64,000 bases of DNA, taken from Puccinia triticina. Its lineage: Eukaryota; Basidiomycota; Pucciniomycetes; Pucciniales; Pucciniaceae. Below the pieces are notes generated by a model, which searched no databases, was not told where the DNA came from, and worked only from the letters and a program-made list of their open reading frames with translations. Positions 47,659 to 58,210 of the stretch are shown piece after piece; position 1 is the first letter of the stretch; every line of letters starts with the position of its first letter. The translations under genes and the position numbers were made by a program. The stretch covers positions 124,001 through 188,000 of the forward strand of contig NC_070564.1 of assembly GCF_026914185.1 (NCBI RefSeq). Reading direction: 5' to 3'.

Positions 47659-50522
47659 TAAGGATGGCTATAGGGCGGGCCGGCCAACGGGCCGCCCGAA
47701 CCCGCGCGGGTTTGGGCCGGGTTCGGACACACATTTCAGATAATAATTTAAAATCGGCCCGGCCCGTCCGACCCGTTTAGCAAACGGGCGGCTCGCGGGC
47801 GGCCCGCGGGCGCCCGTGGGCCGCCCCCGGTCGGGGGACCGGTGTTCTCCGAAGCGGGACTGGCTGCCGCTGGCAGCTGCAGTGCCACCTCAGCCAACTA
47901 CGAACTAGCCATCAACAGTCAACCGGTGACCAACTCACCCCCACGGGCCACAATGGCAAAGAGAAAGACACGCGCACACCCTGGTTCGTCCGAGGAAGAA
48001 GGCAAAACTGACGATATCCGCGTCGCCGAGAGATCGGAACCAGAAACTCCATTGACTACGCAGCAGGAGATCGATAGGCAGCCACCTAGAACTGAGGCTT
48101 CAGTCCCCCAGACACCAGCCCCCGCCGACAGTTTGAGTGAATCACAAGAAACCGCCAAAGGGAGCTTGTTCAAAAAGCGTAAACTCACCAGCAAGGTGTG
48201 GGACCATTTCAAGAAGATTGAAGAAGGTGGGCCGTCCTGTTCTTATCCCTCTTAGTTTCTATAAGTATAGATATAACTGACTCGGATCTTTTGAATTTTG
48301 ATATTGCAATCATCAGGAGGTGTATCGAAGGCAATATGCAACTACTGCAACCTCAAACTCTCGGCTACATCATCGGCAGGAACGAACCATCTCCGACGAC
48401 ATTCTGATCGCTGTATCACAGACAGCGGGGCTCTCGTTCAACACAGACAAGGACTTCTCGGTTTCACCAGCTCCTCCCAAACCACCAGCAACCGTGTTTG
48501 GATCTTCTCTCAAGAAAAAACTCGAGAGAAATTTGCAAAAGCGATTATTGAGCATGAATACCCGTTCGCGATGGCCGATCATCCGGGATTCCGAGAGTTT
48601 ATGGAGTCAGCCCAGCCCAACTTCACCATGCCCCGACGAAAGGCAGTGCGGAGTGATTGTATGGCTATCTACAATCACATGAAGCAAGGCGAAATGGCGA
48701 TGATGGCGAAAGCAAAGATGATCTCCTTAACCACTGACATGTGGACAGCCTCCGATCTGACTGGCTACATGGTAATAACGGCCCACTACATCAACAAGTG
48801 GGAACTGAACAAGAAGATCATCAGCTTCCGGCCCCTCCCGCCTCCGCACACTGGCCATGCGATCTCGGAGCGAATATGTCAAGTTCTCAACGATTGGAAG
48901 AGCTTGAACAAAGTCGCTTTCGTTACCCTTGACAATGCTGTCAACAACACGGCAGCTATGACCCGGCTACAGCGATTGATAAAGGATCGCTCGGTTGCTA
49001 GCTCAACTCCTACGACGTCGCCATACTTCCATGTCCGATGTATGGCGCATGTCATCAACCTAGTGGTCAAGGATGGTCTCAAGGTCGTAGGTCCCGCAGT
49101 CGAGTCACTCCGAAATAGTGTTCAGTACATACACGGATCTTCGTCTCGGATGGATGCCTTCAACAAGGCTCTTGTTTCTGTGAATCTAGCCGAAGACATG
49201 AAACACCCATCCAAGGATGTACCGACCCGATGGAACGCGACCTTCTTAATGATTGAGTCATCAATGCCATGTAAGTTGGCCTTCCAGCAAATCGATCTTG
49301 AAGACGACAAATTTGAAACTTGCCCAAGCGAAGCACAATGGGAGGAACTCGGCGTCATCCAAGATTTCCTCGAGCCTTTCTACCAAGGCAAGCTTATTTG
49401 AATCTTACTGTGAGCATCCATCAAACATCTACTGATATATTTTCTCTCAGCCACCCTTGTCTTAAGTGGAACACAGTATCCAACCATCAACCATGCCTAC
49501 CGCGCAATGACCGCCATTCAGAAGCAACTAGCCCACTACGCCGAACCTCGCACCTGCCCTAGTGAAATAGAAACTCGCCTCCATGACATGGTCAAGCCAA
49601 TGCTCGAGAAGTTTCACAAGTACTGGGATTCATCAAAGGAGCTTGCGGCGATCGGACTGATTCTAGACCCACGATATAAGATTCGTTATCTTCGCTACAG
49701 CCTCGAGCAGCAATCCCACCTCCCAACATCTGAGGTTGATTCTTTCACAGCAAAGGTTAGGTCTTCCATCCTATTGCTTTGGAACCAATATGTACCCCCT
49801 CAATCACCTGTTGCCGAACGATCCACTCAACCCGCCTCAACGGCCAAGGTTAAAAAGATCAACGAAGATCTATCCGGGTTCAACGAATACATGGCCGGTA
49901 CCATGTCTGGACATCAACTCAACGCGCCCGGAGCCGAATTGGATTTGTATCTAGAAGAACGGAACGTTGTCTGTGACCCCAATAGCGAGGACAATCAGTT
50001 CAATATTCTTGGCTGGTGGGAGGGAAATGCGGCTCGATTCCCTTCATTGTCCCAGTTTGCAAGAATAATGCTCATGATTCCCATGACATCTGTGGCATCA
50101 GAGTCGGCTTTCTCAACGAGTGGGCGTGTGCTGGACGATTATCGGATGCGGCTTAATGATGAAACGGTCGACGCATTGTTGTGCACTCAAGACTGGATCA
50201 AAGCAGCCAGGGCGAAGGAATCATCTTAAATTTCTTTTTTATTTTCATATGTTGTAACCGGTGAAGGGTTGTAATGCAACCTGAGTCTGACTGGTGAAAT
50301 AGCGGGCGGCCCGCAGGCTGCCCGCAGGCTGCCCGTGGGCTGCCCGTGGGCTGCCCGCAAATTGTAAGCCCGCGGGCTGCCCGCCACCCGCCCGTTTAGT
50401 AAACGGGTTTGGGCCGGGCTGCGTTCTTGGCTGCACTGGCCCGGCCCGGCCTGTCCGCTAACTTCACGGGCTAGCGCGGGCCGGCCCGCGGACGGCCCAA
50501 GCCCGCCCAATAGCCATCCTTA
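47659..50522 (+). mobile_element. Complete hAT transposon with 8-bp target duplication
   Basis: Ends read TAAGGATGGCTATAGGGCGG (left) and, inverted, TAAGGATGGCTATTGGGCGG (right). CTTGAGGC flanks both sides exactly (47651-47658, 50523-50530). Subterminal regions are rich in GGGCCG/CCCGCGGGC words. It carries one intact transposase gene. A decayed relative occupies 56034-58202. Confidence 0.92.
47953..50229 (+). CDS. hAT transposase, uninterrupted, 707 residues
   Basis: Exons 47953-48226, 48317-49387 and 49451-50229. Intron 1 is GT-AG (90 bases). Intron 2 has a GC donor (AAG|GCAAGC...CTCAG, 63 bases): only this junction keeps the frame, joining FYQ to ATLVLSGTQYPT. Start ATG has context CACAATGG. 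The N-terminus is basic (MAKRKTRAH), followed by a BED finger near residues 95-130 (CNYCNLKLSATSSAGTNHL, RRHSDRC), a catalytic core (SLTTDMWTASDLTGYMVITA; VTLDNAVNNTAAM; HVRCMAHVINLVVKDGL) and a C-terminal dimerisation domain (GWWEGNAARFPSLSQFARI, SVASESAFSTSGRVL). No internal stop or frameshift was seen, so it may be active and could supply transposase to related non-autonomous elements. Confidence 0.9.
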
Positions 50523-50675
50523 CTTGAGGCCCCAAATTTAAAAAAAAAAAAGAAAGTAGTGCTTTTCTTCTAATCACATTACTGTATGCAGCCTGTCATA
50601 CAGGGGCTATACAGGCTTTGAGGCTGAAATCAGCAGTCCAAAATTTGTGCCTACCCAACCCCAAGCTTTTCAGGA

Positions 50676-51341
50676 ATGGCTGTAATATCCTTACTTTTTT
50701 TTTATTTCACTTTTCTTCCCTGTCACTCTTTTTCCTTTTCAGAAACCATTTTTTCATTTCCTTTACTCACTAGACCCAAAAGCGGCTCGGCCAATGCAAG
50801 CAATTCCCCCCGGCCCGTCAGCTGTCGCCACACGCATGCTCTCCTGGAATGCCACCGCCTCCCATCCCAACCACACTCTGCCAAATCTAACTGCTCAGAC
50901 ATTCATTTCCAAGCCGTTGTTGGGCCAAGATTGTGCAAAAAGTTCTGCAATAAGTATCCAACAGATTTCCAAAATTTTTGGACAGCATATGTCCAACAAC
51001 TGATTGGACAAGACTGTCTGAGAAGATTCTTCCTGCAGCGTGAACATTGCCTGACAAACTGAATTGGTATTGCCCCTTGGTTGACCCGGCAAACATTTGT
51101 AGCTCCCGAAAATTCACACTTCATCAACCCCAGCTTCCCAAACCCACCAAACATCACCATATATCAGTTGACTGCCCCAAGAGCCAATCTTAGGGGCATA
51201 TTCACCACAACACTCCCAATGACTTTGGGGGGTGTCTTGGCAGTGGTGAAGGTTAAATTTGGTTACAATAAAGAAGAGTTCCATAAAATACATCCAAGAC
51301 TTGTTGAATTCTTGACTAATGAGTACAAAACACAAATCTAA
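50676..51341 (+). pseudogene. Unidentified open frame with one in-frame stop
   Basis: One frame is open from an ATG at 50676 (hydrophobic start MAVISLLFFYFTFLPC) to a TGA at 51060-51062, and stays open in the same frame to 51341. The encoded text (DFQNFWTAYVQQLIGQDCL; YNKEEFHKIHPRLVEF) has normal composition but matches no family I recognise. It might be a relic gene or part of a transposon. Confidence 0.3.
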
Positions 51342-51825
51342 TACATTTCTTCAAGTCTTCTAAGAGATGAGGTTTTTTTTCTTCTTTTCCTCAGCCTCAA
51401 GGATTTCATTGAACATGTAGTATCTAGTGATAATCACAATCCTTTTCCGCACCACATGTAGAGTAGTAGAACCAGTGGGCTAGAGCTAGGGTTAGCTGGA
51501 ACTCTGAATCACTTCAGGGATCTTTGGGGACCTAGATTTCCCTGCAAAATCTGAAATCTGTTGGTTCAGATCTGACTTTCTGGATTGACAGGAAGTCCTC
51601 CATTTCCCTGAAAAAATCTAGACTTTTGGGGATTATGCAACTGCAAGGGTCCCAGATGTTATGGGAAGTCATCCATTGTAGGAACAGACCTGTAGCATAT
51701 GGCATTTCCCCCTAAAAAGATAAAGTTTTGGGGCTGTAAATCAACTTCTGCAGGGAATGCAGATTTGAAGGGAAGTTCTCCATCTGTGACACCAGAGAAC
51801 TTGCGGTGCCGAGCTCGCCGGGGCG
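51342..51825. other. Old dispersed repeat fragments
   Basis: Around 51.5-51.8 kb, phrases such as TTGACAGGAAGTCCTCCATT and CCCTGCAAAATCTG recur (compare 0.7-0.9 kb and 8.7-8.8 kb). No gene seen. Confidence 0.45.
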
Positions 51826-52644
51826 CAGGGCATAGCACGGTCGTATTCAGCGCGTTTTTTGGGTTGAATACTGATTTGTCAAGTTTTTGAGTATTTGGAG
51901 ATATTCAATGGAAAAACTTCCAAAATACATTAAAAACACCAAAACAACACATTTTTTGTGTTTTTGACATATTTTGGCCCATTTCTGGGACATATAATTT
52001 TGAGGGGGTCATCTGTCAAAAATATCATGGTGCCAAAGGTGCTTATAATATTGCCGGAGGCATATCTCATAATGGCAGACACACTATTCAGAGTGCCAGA
52101 TGCACTTTTGATAGTGGCGGACACACTTTTCATAGTGGCAGACACACTTTTCATAGTGGCAGACGTACTTTTCAAAGTGGCAGACGCACTTTTCAAAGTG
52201 ACAGACACACTTTTCAAAGTGGCAGACGCACTTTTCAAAGTGGCAGACACACTTTTCAAAGTGGCAGACACACTTTTCAAAGTGGCAGACGCACTTTTCA
52301 AAGTGGTGGACACACTTTTCAAAGTGGTGGACACACTTTTCATAGTGGCAGACGCACTTTTCATAGTGGCAGACGCACTTTTTGTAGTGCCAGACGCACT
52401 TTTCAAAGTGCCAGAGGCAGATTTTTTTTTGTGTTGCACCAAAGGGGCTGGTAGAGGGCCTGTGCAAACTCATCTGGGGCCTCTGGGCCCCAGAGAAGCT
52501 TGTATTGGCCCTCTACGCGCCCCTTTGAGCCATTATTTGAATTTTTTCAAATATTTGAGCTTAAATTTGCCCAGGCATTATTCGACTCGAATCGGATTTG
52601 AATAAGAATACTCAAATCAATTCAATTGGATGTGCTATGCCCTG
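51826..52644. mobile_element. TIR-bounded element containing a 21-bp coding-length minisatellite
   Basis: CAGGGCATAGCAC at 51826-51838 is repeated exactly inverted as GTGCTATGCCCTG at 52632-52644, with GCCGGGGCGC-like sequence outside both. No clear duplication was identified. The interior is dominated by the array at 52074-52412. Confidence 0.5.
52074..52412 (+). repeat. 21-bp tandem array, each unit a small hairpin, open in frames on both strands
   Basis: About 16 units of GCAGACACACTTTTCAAAGTG with variants. CACTTT..AAAGTG makes each unit a hairpin. Because 21 is a multiple of 3, the array stays open: plus strand repeats ADTLFKV, minus strand repeats SATLKSV-type heptads. The surrounding frames (plus 51958-52605) may be untranslated by-products of the repeat. 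Confidence 0.8.
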
Positions 52645-53420
52645 CCGGGGCGCTCCCAGCCAAAGGCGCCATGCTTTGGCCGCTTGGCAGGCGCTCCTAT
52701 GCCCGCACCTTACAAAAAGGTAGCGCCGACAACCCTAGCGTAGGGTTGTGTGACCGAACCAGGTGTAGATTATGAGTAAATCTCATAGAAGCTCTGCTTC
52801 TTGGATCTTGTTTTGTTTTAACTTTTTCAACAATGTTTTAGTTTTTTAGGATGGCCCGGGAGTTTCTTCTCCTCCCCAAGTCATCCAAGTATGGGATTGA
52901 GGAAAGTCGAAGAGTCTGACTTTTCCTTTCATTCCCCCTCTCTTCTTTTTGGTGCCTTAGGGCCCTGGGCCATTTGGAAAAGAGGTTTGTCAGGGAATTT
53001 AGAAAGTATTCAAGACTGCCACCTCAATGATGGCATATTCTTCTTTACCCTAGGTTGCACCGCAAACCCAAGGTCTGAGGGGCGGGTGGGGCGAACCTAA
53101 ACTCCTACAATTGGCGAGCGGCGGTTTGGAAAGGTTGGCGGGGTCGTTCGTGTGCTTCTCACTCTGCCTGCCGGTACCGGTTGATCTTGATCAAGTAGGT
53201 TGACCGCGCCCTCCGCAGCATTTAGCCAGAGCGCGCCGCCCCGGATGGTTTTCACTGCGGGTCTTCCTGACTGCGCCTTGCTCCCCTCTCGCGCGGCGCA
53301 GCCGGGACATCTACTGACCCTAGCTCCTTGGACTTTCCCCACCTCCCGCTGCGCTCCCGCAAGAAACACAAGCCAGCCACCCAGTGCAAATTTTGAATAG
53401 GACCTTACGACGAATAACCG
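52645..53420. other. Intergenic DNA before the FAP7-like gene
   Basis: The 3' half is GC-richer and serves as the upstream region of the adenylate kinase gene. No exon or recognisable element was found. Confidence 0.4.
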
Positions 53421-54087
53421 ATGACGGGCTCAGACGATGAAGGTTCGTGTCGACGGAGAAACCCGAATATCCTGATCACCGGCACTCCCGGGACCGGAAA
53501 GACTACCCATGCGGAAATGCTGGCACTGGAATCTAACGGCTCCCTTAAGGCGATCAACATCGGCGATTTTGTGAAAGAACATGGTTGCCACGAAGGATGG
53601 GACGATGAATGGCAGAGTTGGTTGGTGGACGATGAGAAAGTTAGTTGGTTTGTCTCTTGCCACCTTTCTAACAAACAAAGTTGATCTCTTCCAGTGAAAA
53701 ATCTAATCAAGCGTTTTGTTGATGTTGACTACTATCCAGCTCTTAGACGAATTGGAACCGCTGATGTCTTCATCGGAAGGTGGGATCATATTGGATTGGC
53801 ATTCGTCAGAAATCTTCCCGGAAAGGTGGATCGATTTGGTGATCGTTTTACGAACAACACATACTATACTTTGGGATCGATTGGAGAAACGAAACTATTC
53901 TTTAAGGAAGATCCAAGAGAATAACGAAGCTGAGATCATGGGTGAATGTATCGAGGAGGCCAGAGAGAATTATGATGAAGAAATTGTGATCGAATTAGAA
54001 AGTGAATCCATTGATGCTATCGACTCTAATATCCATCGAATCTTGGCCTGGATTGAACAATGGAAAAATGACAACCAACATCCATGA
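53421..54087 (+). CDS. FAP7: Adenylate kinase isoenzyme 6 homologue (FAP7/hCINAP family)
   Basis: Two exons, 53421-53639 and 53740-54087, with a 100-base GTTAGT...CCAG phase-0 intron, give 188 residues, the normal family length. Motifs: P-loop NILITGTPGTGKTT near residues 16-29, INIGDF, DGW/DDEW segment, then LLDELEPLM, GGIILDWHSSEIFPERW, VIVLRT and DRLEKRNYS, and the C-terminal HRILAWIEQW. The family combines adenylate kinase/ATPase activity with assembly of the small ribosomal subunit, acting with Rps14 in late 18S rRNA maturation. The start was chosen because the ATG precedes a short acidic leader right before the P-loop. It is convergent with the PER1-like gene, 259 bases apart. Confidence 0.92.
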
Positions 54088-54346
54088 AAGAGTTATACAT
54101 AAATATATAAATCTATCTGTATACTTTTGAACCCTGGAAGGAAAAATAGGTGCAAGGGGTCGAGCAGGGAGGAGACCAAAATGTCCAAACAGACAACAGC
54201 GGAAAGTCGTGTGACTACTAAGTAGGAATATGTTTAAATGAATGCACAAGGGGTTGGTGGTGATATAAAAGGTGGCGTGAACACGTGGAGATATATCTTC
54301 TGGGGATACGGAGTGATGTTGGCCCTTAGGCTGGAGACGAGAAGAT

Positions 54347-55723
54347 CTAGTTGCGGGTGGGAGAGGATTTTAATGGTGATGCTCTAGACGTGGCCCCGGT
54401 TTCTTTCAAGTCGGGTCCAGGTTGATTGATTCCTTCGACAAATTGAGACTCCCATTGAGCATCCTGAGCAAGAAATCCGACGCACCAAATCCAACCTAGA
54501 GGGGTCGTAGCAAGATGCCAGAGAGCATGGGCATCCAAGCTCATATTCCAGACAGGTGGGAAGTCGAGTAACTCTAGTGATCCAGCACCGATCAGACAGA
54601 CTAGTGGGACGATCGGTTTAGAAACGTAAGGCGGCTTGATCCCTGTTTCTGTTACGGCTGGAATTGACTCATATAGGAGAGAGATCCAACTAGATGAGAA
54701 GAAACCTTTTGATCGAGATGGTGATGTTGGGGGAGACTCCGACTGCTCAGACTGGGTGGGCGAAGACACCAGGTCATCGTCGTCCTCGTGCAGCTTCCCA
54801 AGTTCCTTCGGAGGTCGATGAGAATGAGATGCCGTCCAACTTAACCAGAGTAAGATCGTCAAGACTCCGACGATAACATTGACAGCCATGTTGTATTTGT
54901 AATTAAACCGTTCGCCAAAGCTGAGAAATGCGATGTGAACCAAAAACATCGCACTCATGATTAACTTGAGCTGACTACCGATGTACAGCCGTTGATCGAG
55001 TGGGATATAATGACGAGCCTGGGTCGGGTACAATCTGAAGATCCTGACGCTAGATACATAGAGTCCGTAGAGTGAATAGGCGGCCGCGCTAAAGTAGTCC
55101 AAACGTTCGGTCCATGGTTTGTCTCGACAGTGGAAGAGAATGCTCCAGATCCAGGCATTCATGCCAACGATAGCCACGCCGAGATAGTGAGCGCGTAGGG
55201 GCCATCCGAGAGGGATGAGTCGCTTCATTGTCCGGTACGAAACGGCGTATGCCATAAAGTTCAGAAGACTGAAGAGCGCTGAGAGAGGTTCCTGAATACC
55301 GTACCACCGCTTGAATGGCCATTTGCCATGGAATTGGACAATCCTTCCAGGGGGTAATCCTTCTAATTCGGTCCCGGGCTCCCAATCTGGCTCATCCCAC
55401 CAGCCTTCAAAGGTTTGGCCGGGTTGGGGGACTGCTCTTGGTAGCTTGAGAACTTTTTGGGTGAGATCATGCATACATTGATAAGCACAATTATCCGTAC
55501 AGGTCCAATGGAATAACTTGAGAGTGAAGGGTAGTTCTTTGGGCTCGTTATCGACCGTATAACAGTTTTCGAAATTGCAGTAATTCACACATCGTTGATA
55601 ACCCGGCGAATAATCTCCCGGTGAGCATGTTACTTGAAAAATCGGGACTGCGAGGATGAAAACCCATATCGAAAACTTCGACGACGTTCGAGATGACATT
55701 GCTTTGATCCTGAGGATGTTCAT
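54347..55723 (-). CDS. PER1: PER1/PGAP3 family GPI-anchor lipid remodelling protein
   Basis: Single uninterrupted frame of 458 residues. A signal peptide (about residues 1-33, core FSIWVFILAVPIFQVTCS) is followed by a Cys-rich luminal segment (CVNYCNFENCYTV, FHWTCTDNCAYQCM) and the conserved FHGKWPFKRWYGIQEPLSALFS, given here as FHGKWPF...QEPLSALFS, then several membrane helices with the CREST-family HCRDKPWTERLDYFSA motif containing the catalytic-type His/Asp residues, and a late H (DAHALWHLATTPLGW). PER1 removes the sn-2 acyl chain from GPI anchors in the ER so that a saturated chain can be added. A Ser-rich insert (about residues 310-345) lies between helices. Start could also be Met9. Confidence 0.92.
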   Translation of the reverse strand: MNILRIKAMSSRTSSKFSIWVFILAVPIFQVTCSPGDYSPGYQRCVNYCNFENCYTVDNEPKELPFTLKLFHWTCTDNCAYQCMHDLTQKVLKLPRAVPQPGQTFEGWWDEPDWEPGTELEGLPPGRIVQFHGKWPFKRWYGIQEPLSALFSLLNFMAYAVSYRTMKRLIPLGWPLRAHYLGVAIVGMNAWIWSILFHCRDKPWTERLDYFSAAAYSLYGLYVSSVRIFRLYPTQARHYIPLDQRLYIGSQLKLIMSAMFLVHIAFLSFGERFNYKYNMAVNVIVGVLTILLWLSWTASHSHRPPKELGKLHEDDDDLVSSPTQSEQSESPPTSPSRSKGFFSSSWISLLYESIPAVTETGIKPPYVSKPIVPLVCLIGAGSLELLDFPPVWNMSLDAHALWHLATTPLGWIWCVGFLAQDAQWESQFVEGINQPGPDLKETGATSRASPLKSSPTRN

Positions 55724-56033
55724 GACTACTGTAGATAAAACTTGATGAAATTATCGCTGAGTGGTTCCAGCTTCAGACGTGGAATATGTCGGATAAAAGC
55801 AGGAAATCTGTATCGGATGTTCTTGTTTGTTCAGTCATCAGTTTCAATGGGTAGAGACTGCACAGAGCCAGAGGAGAAGGATGCTGACCAGCAGTTCGTA
55901 TTACGTATGTCTTATCCTTGCCTTGATTCCGACCACGAAGTTGGTCGATTTTTTTGTCGGCTGGGATATCCGAGCTGGCCATCGCACCACCCGAACAATA
56001 CCCGAGGCGACTCCGATCAACCACCTGTCACTG
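55724..56033. other. Short upstream region of the PER1-like gene
   Basis: About 300 bases between the ATG on the minus strand and the hAT remnant. No clear TATA box on the minus strand; nothing codable. Confidence 0.4.
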
Positions 56034-56217
56034 GGTTGACAATCGGGCGGGCTCGGGCCGCCCACGGGCTAGCCCGCCTCAGCCCGCAACTTAATTGGAC
56101 AGGCCGGGCCGGGCCAAAACATCAGATTTTGCTGTCCGGCCCAAACCCGTGTCCGCAATGAGACGGACACGGGCTGTCCAGCAGCGCCTTGTTGGGCCAG
56201 ATGGCCAGCGGGCCAAA

Positions 56218-56422
56218 CACTGCGCTGGGATGAAGTCATCCCAGTTTAACTGGGATGCACTCAGCCAATTTAAAATGGGTTGATCTCATCCAATGAAATA
56301 TAAAACCAAGGGGGGTACCTTGGTTTTATATTTCATCAGTTGAGATCAACTAAGTTTAAATTGGTTGAGTTCATCCCAGTTTAATTGGTATAACCTCAAC
56401 CCAGCCAATTATGCTGGCAGTG
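56218..56422. mobile_element. Second palindromic CACTG MITE, AAA target duplication
   Basis: Same family as 9306-9521: CACTG/CAGTG ends, CATCCCAGTTTAACTGGGATG motifs, central GGTACC, arms about 100 bases. AAA flanks both sides (56215-56217, 56423-56425). The left arm lacks about 11 bases near its tip. Inserted in the GC-rich part of the hAT relic. Confidence 0.8.
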
Positions 56423-56554
56423 AAAGCGGGTGGCCCGTGGGCAGCCCCCAGGGGGCCCACGGGCCAGCTATAAGCACTCTCAAAAAAAGGTATTTTCAGA
56501 GGAGCCTAGGAGGAGAAATGGTTTTTTGCAATTCTAAGTACATGTATGCCACTA

Positions 56555-57441
56555 CACCAGGAAAAAGAAAATAGTCACTTGATGGCAAGTGACATGATGC
56601 AGCTTTGGTTTATGCTCCAGAGCTACTCCAGCGCTTCTCCAAGTCTGCTCCACCAGCACTTGTAGAGCTTGCAGGACTGCACCAGAGCACTCAATGTGGC
56701 ACAGTCAGCTGATCCTAATTTTTTCCCAGGAACAGCTGATGCTCATCATAAGCTGAGCAGTAGGCATTGACTGAGCCTGGGCCAAAGCTGAGCATTGGCT
56801 GAGCCTGGGCCACAGCTGAGCATCATCTTGGAAAAGGCTTGTGCAGAGCTTAGGATCAGCTGGGACAATACTGTTCCAAAGATTAACACCAGCTGGGCCA
56901 AAAATTTTCAAAAGCTGAGCATTGGCTGAGCCAAGGCTGGTCCACAGCTGAGCATCAGCTGAGCCAAGGCTGGTCCACAGATGAGCATAAGCTGTTACAG
57001 GAGTGGTCAGACTCAGAATCTGAGCATTGGCTGGGCCAAGATTTATCCAAAGCTAAAAATCAGCTGAGCCAATACTGGTCCAAAGCTGAGCATTGGCTGG
57101 GCCAATGATAGTCCTAATCTGAGTCTAAGCTGAGCCATTACTGGAATAAAGCTGAAAATAAGCTGGGCCAGGACTGGTTCTGATCTGGGCAACAAAGCTG
57201 AGCATGAGCTGGGCACCAAAGCTGAGCATAAGCTGGGAGCTAAAGCTGAGTATCAGCTGACCAGAAATGGGGATCAGTGGTGCCCAGCAAAAACTGAGGA
57301 TCTCCTGTGGAAATTCTTAAACTGGTTAGATGGTGGGTAGATGGTGGGTAGATGATGGGTAGATGGTGGGTAGATGGTGGGTAGCCCGCTGGAGCTGGCA
57401 TGATGTCACTTGTCATCAAGTGACTACTTTTTTTCCTGGTG
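56555..57441. mobile_element. CACCA-ended non-autonomous element with internal tandem repeats, CTA duplication
   Basis: Ends CACCAGGAAAAA and inverted TTTTTTCCTGGTG; similarity extends about 45 bases through GTCACTTGATGRCAAGTGAC. CTA flanks both sides (56552-56554, 57442-57444). The interior (56.73-57.27 kb) is a minisatellite of GCTGAGCATNNGCTGGGCCA-type units. A CACNN terminus and 3-base duplication fit the CACTA superfamily. Confidence 0.75.
57327..57384. repeat. Five 11-bp tandem units (TAGATGGTGGG)
   Basis: TAGATGGTGGG is repeated head to tail with one variant (TAGATGATGGG). Confidence 0.9.
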
Positions 57442-57450
57442 CTAGGTCAA

Positions 57451-58020
57451 CTACAAAAGAAGATTTACAGAAGATAATGGAAAATATAGCATGAAGAAAA
57501 GAACAGACTGCTTTTTCTTGTCTTGAGCGCATAAGAGTGCTTCTGTGGGTTCTTTGCTCAGGCGGCTTTGGTAGTTGTCCAAAACACGGCCCCCAATGGA
57601 AAAGGCTGATTCCAATACCACAGAGGTCACCGGGGTCATCAAGATTACCTTGGCAAGCTTTGAAAGGGGGAGGAATTGACCTTCCACCAGCTGAGGATAT
57701 CAAAATGTTTGCTGCTGGTTATGCCAACATTCCTCTCCTCAAGGTAGAGGTATAATTTGGCACCCAGTGCATTGGACTGGCTTCTGTCTGTCATGTCATT
57801 CATGTATTGGAGGAAAGAAGCCTCATTGGCTTTTGTTTTTGGGCTCAACAGCGCCTGGACTTGTATTTTGGATGTGGCAGAGACCGGAGAATACATTGCA
57901 GATAAATTGAGGATAGACTCCCTGAAGAAATGTGAGATTTTCTCAGAGTTCCTGTGACCAAGTCTTGTACATATTCCGGGATGGCACACTTATTTTGAGC
58001 TTCTGGCCGACCAGATGAGC
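57451..58020 (-). pseudogene. hAT transposase C-terminal relic
   Basis: The minus strand encodes LYLYLEERNVGITSSKHFDI and ILSWWKVNSSPFQ, then after a frameshift near 57670 LSKLAKVILMTPVTSVVLES and AFSIGGRVLDNYQSRL. This parallels the dimerisation domain of the transposase at 47.95 kb. The rest of the gene is missing. Confidence 0.8.
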
Positions 58021-58210
58021 AAGGCAAAGCCCACAGGCTGACCAACGGGCAGCCCGCGCCAAACTGCGCCGCTTAGCGACTTTAACAGGCCAGGCCAAAG
58101 CTCAATATTTTCACAAAATCACTTTCCGCGCCCGGCCCAAACCCGGCCGGGTTTGGGGCCTGGGCAGCCTGTTGGACGCCCAGCCCAATTGTCAACATTA
58201 CCTGTCACTG

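Larger units (their letters stand above)
56034..58202 (-). mobile_element. Decayed hAT relative with 8-bp duplication and nested elements
   Basis: TGTCACTG flanks both sides (56026-56033, 58203-58210). The ends share GTTGACAATYGGGC in inverted orientation, with a 5-base gap difference at the very tip. GC-rich subterminal zones (GGGCCGGGCC-type) resemble those of the hAT at 47.7 kb. A 3' transposase relic is on the minus strand. Two CACTG/CACCA-ended elements are nested inside. Confidence 0.75.
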
